This document shows, piece after piece, positions 42,318 to 64,000 of a DNA stretch of 64,000 bases. The notes under the pieces were generated by a model. That model was given only the letters and a program-made list of their open reading frames with translations. It ran no database searches and was not told where the DNA came from. The DNA comes from Hormiphora californensis (taxonomy: Eukaryota > Ctenophora > Tentaculata > Cydippida > Pleurobrachiidae): the NCBI GenBank assembly GCA_020137815.1, contig CM035353.1, positions 2,496,982-2,560,981 on the forward strand, written 5' to 3'. The position numbers were made by a program, and so were the translations under genes. Position 1 is the stretch's first letter, and the number at the start of each line of letters is the position of its first letter.

Positions 42318-43800
42318 GCATATGAACGATTATAGCCGGATGACGGTGGGTTTTATTTATGAAAATCATATAAGTGTTTTCAATTTGAAAATGGGGCAGG
42401 GAGTTCATTCTTATTTTTCGATTGAACAATCTATACTACTGTGCCCAAATTTCAAAAAATGTTTTTAAACAAATATGGAAAAGGGTCGATGCTATGGTCT
42501 TTCTCGAAACCCGACGCCCTGAGGGGACAGCAAGCTGCTATCAACTGAAGCCACAACCTTGTAATTTAAAATTTTCGTTGGTAGATATATCATTTCATTG
42601 AATTTTCATATCGGTCATTCAAAAACACTGAATATTGAGGAAGTTTTAACCTCCTCGACCCAATTTGTTGTCTGTCGAGGCGAGTCGCTGGGGGGCGCAG
42701 AGACGTGACCGTATCGCGAGTACACTCTGGCCCTGACTCGTTTTGGTCCTAAAAGGGCGCATGGGGAGAGGACAGGAAATGGTTCCCGTTATGCTAAAAT
42801 CAAAATTCCGGGTATTCTGCAATCTCTTGGTGTCTACTTTTCAAATCATTCTGATCCCTAACATCAGTGTATAGTATCACTGCACACGATAAGACTGTAC
42901 CAGATTACCGAAAAGTAACATTTCATAATTTGATCATCTCAATTCACATTGCTGCATGTTATTGAATCTCATTGGAAGCATGTTGCCAGCAAAGTAACAT
43001 ATTCAAATAGCATCATCGGCTGATCCCTTATTTACCGGGGGAATGGGGGATTTGGCGAGCATCGAGTGGCATAGACGTGGGGCGGCGAAACCAGTATCTG
43101 GGTTGTTGCGCGCGAAACAGCTGTGAAATTCAGCCATGGCCAGCGAAGATTGGCCAATCTATTTGCGCATCCAGCGAAGATTGGCCAATATTGTTGAGGA
43201 TTCGCGCATTAATGTTTGTAGATTGGCCAATTTTCACCATAATTGCCCGCGCGACCTTTACTTGGGCAGCGTTAAAATCTGGGTGTTTCGTGAGTGCTGA
43301 CAAACGGTTTTTTAGGGTTAGGGCTAAAGTGGGGTTAGGGTTAGGGCTGGGGTTTTGGTTGGGGTTAGGCCTTGACATTTCCTACCAGATAAACTTTGAA
43401 TTAGCCAAAACGGTTGAGTGGTTTGGCGGCAGGGACGGCGCTCGTGGGTGTCCGGGTGTCCGCGGACACCCAGACCAAAAAGACGGGGAGAGAAAAGAAG
43501 AAAAAATGGAAAAAAACAAAAAGAATTTGAAAAAAAAATCGTGTGAAAACTGCGAAATTTTCGATTTGCGCGCAGCCAGGTGTCCGGAGCTCTGCCGGAC
43601 ACCCAGGTGCACTGCGTGCACCTGTAACGCACGGCAGAGCATAAAGAGGGTTCTTCCGCGCGCCACAGTGCATTTTGACGTGACCAGGGTGTCCGGTTCA
43701 CCAGAAAGTTGGGTGGCGCGCGGATGAGTTTTTTTTTGATCAGAAAACTTTCATCTTTTTTCCATTTTTTCCCTGCCCGGTGGATGCCGAAGGCATCCAC
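42318..43800 (-). repeat. Interspersed repeat, copy B (inverted partner of copy A)
   Basis: Read on the minus strand it follows 1-1482 from GATGCCTTCGGCATCCACC to the SINE tail and CGGCTATAATCGTTCAT, with scattered substitutions and small indels. It carries ATTGGCCAAT palindromes at about 43151-43235 and the cleaner TTAGGG stretch at 43312-43346. Confidence 0.85.
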
Positions 43801-43874
43801 GGATGCCTTTTACTTTGTAAAAAGGCATAGCAGGGTTAGAATTCGAAAACGACATTTTGGTATACTAACTAATC

Positions 43875-45013
43875 GGTAAAGTCGGATTTTTTGAAGTTGT
43901 CACCCCCCTTTTCGTGCGCGGAATGTTTTTGCGCGTCACATCACGTGTTAAGGCCAGAGGGGGGGGTCGACGGGTTTTTTGGGGTGTTTTTTGAGGTATA
44001 CGTTATATGAAAGCTGGGCAAGGCGGATCGATTAGAACAGACGTCATCGATGTTGGCGCCACCGTTTGGCCAAAATTTGGGGTTAACATTTGGCCTATAA
44101 TGGATGTTAACCCCTATAAATCAGGATTGGTGGGGTCTAGAACATCCATCATTGTACCAAAGGCTTCGTCTTATCTTGATACAACTTCCTGAAAAGTTTT
44201 ATGTCGTTACTCCAACTACTTCTTGATTTTTGGGGGTTACAAAAATATGCGGAAAAAGCCCTTTTTGCCTCTAATTTGCTCTTTTTTGGGACATCCTGCC
44301 TCACTTCTGAAATAACGGCTAGGACTCAGACCTTGCGTTGGCATAGTTGTTCTAGAGACCGTGTTCTTCAAATTTGGTGTAGCGATTTTTGATTAAGGCC
44401 CCCGTTCAAAAATTATAGGGGTTTACATAAAATTTTCATGGACAAAACAAATGTTAACCCCTATAATTTTGAACGGGGGCCTTAATCAAAAATCGCTACA
44501 CCAAATTTGAAGAACACGGTCTCTAGAACAACTATGCCAAACGGCAAGGTCTGAGTCCTAGCCGTTATTTCAGGAAGTGAGGCAGGATGTCCCAAAAAAA
44601 GGCAAAATTAGAGGCAAAAAGGCTTTTCCGCATATTTTGTAAACCCCCAAAAATCAAGAAGTAGTTGGAGTAAACGACATAAAACTTTTCAGGAAGTTGT
44701 ATCAGGACAAGACGAAGCCTTTGGTACAATGATGGTGTTCTAGACCCCACCAATCCTGATTTATAGGGTTAAAATCCTTATAGGCCAAATGTTAAACCCA
44801 AATTTTGGCCAAACGGTGCGCGCAACATCGATGACGTCTGTTCTAATCGATCCGCCTTGCCCAGCGCTTTCATATAACGTATACCTCAAAAAACACCCCA
44901 AAAAACCCGTCGACCCCCCCCTCTGGCCTTAACGTGTGGTGTGCGCGTCAAAATTGATAAATTTCACATGCGCGGTCATTTTGGGGTGACAACTTCAAAA
45001 AATCCGACTTTAG
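43875..45013. mobile_element. Large foldback element, about 550-bp arms
   Basis: The left arm 43875-44425 (AAAGTCGGATTTTTTGAAGT ... TTATAGGGGTT) is mirrored by 44455-45013 (AACCCCTATAATTTTGAACG ... ACTTCAAAAAATCCGACTTT) around a 30-bp spacer. The arms differ by a few percent. The same outer ends (AAAGTCGGATTTTTTGAA-TGTCACCCCCC) occur at 62356-62571. ORFs inside do not resemble proteins and read through both arms. 45015-45340 is CpG-rich with no gene. Confidence 0.85.
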
Positions 45014-45412
45014 AGGGACATTTTTTGGTCACACTTTCGTTGCGAGGGGCAAAAGTGGGGCGCGCGATTTGAAGTTTGCGGAGTAGTGAGTAACATGCGC
45101 GTCCACAAACTATTGAAAATTTATGAGGCGTGCGCGGCTGTAAACTGTAACGCGCGGCAAAATTTGTTTTATATCGGCCGCGCGTTTTTGGGGAAAATGG
45201 AGAAAGTGAAAAAATGTTTTGCGTTTTTTTCTAAAGTTCGAAAAACACAAATCCCCATTTTGCGGACAGCTTAATGGCGAGTTGAATGGCAAATCGAAGA
45301 GGGCAGGGAAACGTAGCATTATGGATAAATAATGCAAATAATTCTTGTTCACAAAAGGAGTTCAGAAATGCTTAAAATCGTTTAAAAACGCCTCAAAATG
45401 TCCGAAATTTTC

Positions 45413-45545
45413 GGGGGGCTTCGCCCCCTCTACCCCCACCGGGGCTTGCAGCCCCTGGACCCTGCCTGCGGGGGCTCTGCCCCCTACACCCCCGCCGGGG
45501 CTGCGCCCAGGGACTTGCTGGGCCGAAGGCCCAGCGCCGTCCCTG
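45413..45545. repeat. GC-rich cluster of perfect short hairpins
   Basis: GGGGGCTTCGCCCCC (45414-45428), GGGGCTTGCAGCCCC (45441-45455), GGGGGCTCTGCCCCC (45470-45484) and GCTGGGCCGAAGGCCCAGC (45517-45535) occur within 125 bp, in a locus otherwise near 40% GC. Confidence 0.8.
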
Positions 45546-45649
45546 TTTGGCGGTTAGAGTCATTTTAGTGAATCAACTTTTTTGGCAGCGCGCACCTGTA
45601 AACAGGCCACCAAACACCCAGATCGTAACGGCGCCCGTTTTTTGCTCGC

Positions 45650-46135
45650 GAGACCCTTTTGGAATGCGCTGCAGCCCCCTCATGCGTGCACCCCCTTATG
45701 GCCAAATCACACCTGATGGATTTCCAGCACTCGAAATCCAACAGAGCACAAATCACACTACTTTGACATGCGCTGCAGACCCCCTAGTGCACGCGTTTCC
45801 CACGGCTTCAATTCCATTGGGGACTGCAGCGTAGACCAACACACTACTGCTGGATTAGTGTATCGCCTGTTTTGACTCTCTCTAACGTTATCGCGTCTCT
45901 CTCACTCTCTCCATTCTTTGTGTGGATTTCGTGCGCGTGCCCGGGCACACCATTTTTCAATGTTTGGAGGGTGTGAGAGAGACGCGATAACGTTAGAGAG
46001 AGTCAAAACAGGCGATACACCAATCCAGCAGTAGTAGTAGTGTGATTTGTGCTTTGTTGGATTTCGAGTGCTGGAAATCCATCAGGTGTGATTTGGCCCT
46101 TATAAGGGGCCTGCAGCGTATGCCAAGAGACCCTT
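45650..46135. mobile_element. Foldback element with two nested arm blocks
   Basis: The inner arms CCTGTTTTGACTCTCTCTAA-CGTTATCGCGTCTCTCTC (45867-45905) and their complement (45975-46015), and the outer arms GGCCAAATCACACCTGATGG-ATTTCCAGCACTCGAAATCC (45701-45740) and complement (46060-46100), share one centre near 45940. No coding capacity. Confidence 0.75.
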
Positions 46136-46229
46136 GAAAAGCGCGGGGAAAGTTAAAATCTGGGTGCCTTCCGGCTTCCATTGCTAACAATTAATCAATT
46201 TTGGCGTTCGAGACTGGTTAGGGTTTTGT

Positions 46230-47239
46230 TTGGGGTTATCGATTAGTGCCATACATAACCCCAAGATAAATCAACTAATCGAAATATCCGTTGATGACTT
46301 TGTTTTGGGAGTTGAACGACTGCATTGGGTTACTGTTCCCGAACAACAGACAAGTATCACACCCGACAATGTTAGTCAGTGCTATAATTCCATCAAATTT
46401 GCACCTGCGAGGGCTTTTACCCCTGATCGCTCGGACCCACCCGAATATCACATGAGGACATTCTTCAAACATCGTCTGAAGGACCTTACTCCAAATCAAG
46501 TTATTGATGTCATTACTCAACTCGTTATTTCCAGTGCTAAACTTGATCAAGCAGCTATGAACAATTTGAATACCGTAATCACTGCAGAAACTAGAGAAGC
46601 AACGATCTCTGTGTGTAAAGAAGAGCTTGAGCGAAATCGTGTCTTGGTGATTGAACTGCAACAAACGGTCATCAATGCTCAGAAAGAACAACTCAGTGGA
46701 AACAACAACTCAGTGGAAACTTCAGTGCAGAAGGTGAAAGCCTACTCGACAGTCATAGCTTAAAATTATGCTGCAGCCTCCCCTGTGGCGAAAAAGGTAC
46801 AAACTCCTCCTAAGCCACCAACTTCTAAGCCTCCTCCTGCTACAGTAGCACCCCAGGCAAATCGAGAGAAAAAACTTGGTAATACATATTTGGGCTCCCA
46901 GAATCAACTGAGAATACTGATAGAACCAATCTGGAAGAGCTATTTGAAGAACTGGACGAAAAACCGAAAGTTGCTAACATAAAGCGTAATCGTGAGAGAA
47001 ACGAGAAACGCCCTAGGCCGCTCTTGGTATCTCTTGAGAAGAGAGCGACCCTTTTGGCGCTGCTGAAGAAGGCACGGCAGCTCATAGAATCCAAAAAACA
47101 CTCGACCGTATATATCTGTTACCGGATCTTAACCCCTCCCAACTAAAGGAGCAAAAAGCTCTGCTGGCCACCTTGAAACGGGTTTGTACAGATGATCCAG
47201 ACGGTAATTATTACATCAAAAACAATGTGATTGATTGAT
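46230..47239 (+). pseudogene. Broken LINE ORF1 (L1ORF1-like RNA-binding protein)
   Basis: The first frame (46230-46763, no ATG at its start) is helical: VIDVITQLVISSAKLDQAAM, CKEELERNRVLVIELQQTVI. After TAA it continues PKPPTSKPPPATVAPQANRE. A second frame then carries IFGLPESTENTDRTNLEELF and RPRPLLVSLEKRATLLALLK, and a third has LLPDLNPSQLKEQKALLATL and DGNYYIKNNVID before a stop. The order coiled coil, Pro-rich linker, RRM, C-terminal domain parallels the intact ORF1 at 16709-17722, but the sequences are distant. At least one stop and two frameshifts are present, and no ORF2 follows. Confidence 0.65.
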
Positions 47240-47257
47240 TGATTGTTTGATTGAAAT

Positions 47258-47331
47258 AAGGTTAATTTCCTATATCGGGGGAAAGCATCCTGTCCCTAAA
47301 TCGGGGTGCCGCTAAATCGGGGACCTCACTA
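47258..47331. mobile_element. Partial pogo-like MITE (ATCGGGG family)
   Basis: GGTTAATTTCCTATATCGGG + TCCCTAAATCGGGGTGCCGC matches the right half of the 20897 copy; its left half is lost. 47340-48010 holds no supportable gene, though 47690-47890 is open in several frames. Confidence 0.6.
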
Positions 47332-48014
47332 TGAGAGAAGAAATATACGAAGACGAGACACTCAATCTAAACAAACTTACAAAACTAACAAAGAGAAGCA
47401 ATCAATTCCACTAAAGATGGGGAGGAACGGAGCTTGATTAAACTCAACAAGGATCGGCGGGGACGCTATACCTGCAGGGGCTAGAACCCCTTGCTCCGTG
47501 AACCCAGACGGTATATACTGGTGCAATAAACCAGAGGGTAAAAGTGCCAAAAATGAACGGAACCTCAGTCCGAGGCCGATTTCTTCCTTTCCAAACGCTA
47601 CATCTCTTATAAAGGGAACCCCCGTTATGAGTGAAAGCCAAGACCTACGTACAATTAAAGTACGCGGGTGAAAACCTTTAGCATCATGTTTTTTGATCCA
47701 GAGGTCATGGAGTGGTACGCTCCGAATCCGGGGAAATGACGCTTCGTATCACGTTCCCGGAAACGAAAGCTGATCGTTCTGGGATACATATCTATGAATC
47801 TCGATCTCATCTTCGGATTGATGATCTGGTCTCGCTGGACCATAAAGCAGCCATGGGTTTGGAAGTGGGAGGCACAAACAATAACAACAACTGGGATAAT
47901 GGTATATATTGTTTTATTTAGTTTCAATAGTAAAGTATGTACATTATATATTATGTTTATAGCATTTGTAATACACTGATATATTCCTAAACCTATATTC
48001 CTAAACCCATAGGC

Positions 48015-63572
<15,558 letters not shown>

Positions 63573-63799
63573 AATGGGACAATTTAGGAATGCAGTACTG
63601 CGAGAGACGTTTTTTGTTAGTATCTCAATACGGAAATGGTATTAAGACGAAGAATTATAAACTGCACCTGATTTTTTCTCTAATTTGTGAAAATGTAAAT
63701 ATGTTGTTCAGCTCAGTTGTTTCAAACAAGATCCGCAATTTTATTGGTATTTGGTATCATACTATGTTTGTTAATAATCTATGTTTATAGATTATTATA

Positions 63800-63922
63800 G
63801 ATGCATCTGAATCTCTCTACTATCTCTACTATCTGAATCTCCATGGAGATTCAGATAGAGAGATTCAGATATTGGTGACATTGACACCTAGTGCGTGCGA
63901 GATCGAGCTCGCACATAGGTGT
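63800..63922. repeat. Two hairpins downstream of DNAI7
   Basis: ATCTGAATCTC-CATG-GAGATTCAGAT (about 63829-63854, with further pairing outside) and ACACCTAGTGCGTGCGAG ... CTCGCACATAGGTGT (63884-63922). They start about 230 bp after the stop codon. No terminator function is claimed. 63573-63790 is otherwise featureless. Confidence 0.6.
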
Positions 63923-64000
63923 CCGCTCCGCCCCCTAAAAAAGGGTCGTGTCTTTCAAGCCAAATTGCACGTGATCCACTGGACCGATTTGCATCCGGTT

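Noticed and set aside
43077-43800. 216- and 158-residue ORFs on both strands
   Set aside because: They are inside repeat copy B, are not conserved in frame with copy A, and include translated T-rich and TTAGGG-like DNA.
44007-44753. Pairs of similar small ORFs on opposite strands
   Set aside because: They are the mirrored arms of the foldback element read on each strand.
47655-47927. Overlapping ORFs on both strands upstream of DNAI7
   Set aside because: Three frames are open at once over 200 bp without a family match; too ambiguous to call.

Overview
This is a nuclear window from an animal, or at least from an intron-rich eukaryote with motile cilia. It has GT-AG introns, a 17-exon gene for the ciliary dynein-arm protein DNAI7/CASC1, non-LTR retrotransposons, a Penelope-like element with a GIY-YIG domain, a mariner-type fragment, tRNA-derived SINEs and very many (CT)n/(GA)n tracts. 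The accessory domain families (a DUF6589-like sequence, an animal CACTA-type transposase, a retroelement C-terminal domain common in basal metazoans) suggest a sponge or cnidarian rather than a vertebrate. The species cannot be fixed from the sequence. A run of 100 N at 8385-8484 marks a scaffold gap.

Layout. 1-8.2 kb is repeat territory: one arm of a 1.48 kb interspersed repeat whose inverted partner lies at 42.3-43.8 kb, SINE heads, a retroelement C-terminal relic (4.0-4.66 kb) framed by inverted CCAAT-palindrome repeats, and an ORF with one in-frame stop (6.3-6.76 kb). 8.2-9.7 kb holds duplicated and tandem sequence around the gap. 10.4-17.9 kb is a nest of retroelements: a SINE with target-site duplication, a minus-strand non-LTR element with RT and RNase H interrupted by a mariner-like piece, a Penelope fragment, and a minus-strand LINE ORF1. 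18.5-23.95 kb carries a nine-exon, plus-strand CACTA-like transposase gene. 24.1-25.9 kb is minisatellite, a GA/CT palindrome and a foldback element. 26-42 kb holds small two-exon ORFs, an Nse4 C-terminal domain ORF, DUF6589-like fragments and a local segmental duplication; most of it looks decayed. 43.8-47.3 kb is foldback DNA, a GC-rich hairpin cluster and a broken ORF1.

48.0-63.6 kb is the one gene that can be followed confidently from start to stop: DNAI7, 706 codons. Its 8.3 kb second intron has absorbed a nearly intact antisense CR1/L2-type LINE (ORF1 with zinc knuckles, ORF2 with endonuclease and RT, one frameshift), a foldback element with a (CT)n loop and a pogo-like MITE. Two of its splice sites lie in recent short duplications.

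The most notable non-gene pattern is a foldback family (three copies: 19.2-20.5, 25.3-25.9 and 48.7-50.3 kb). All copies share the same two ends and perfect TGACGTCA palindromes, and two copies have a (CT)n loop. No CRISPR arrays, rRNA genes or operons were seen. Exon boundaries were read by eye from reading frame, splice consensus and family resemblance; no search was run.
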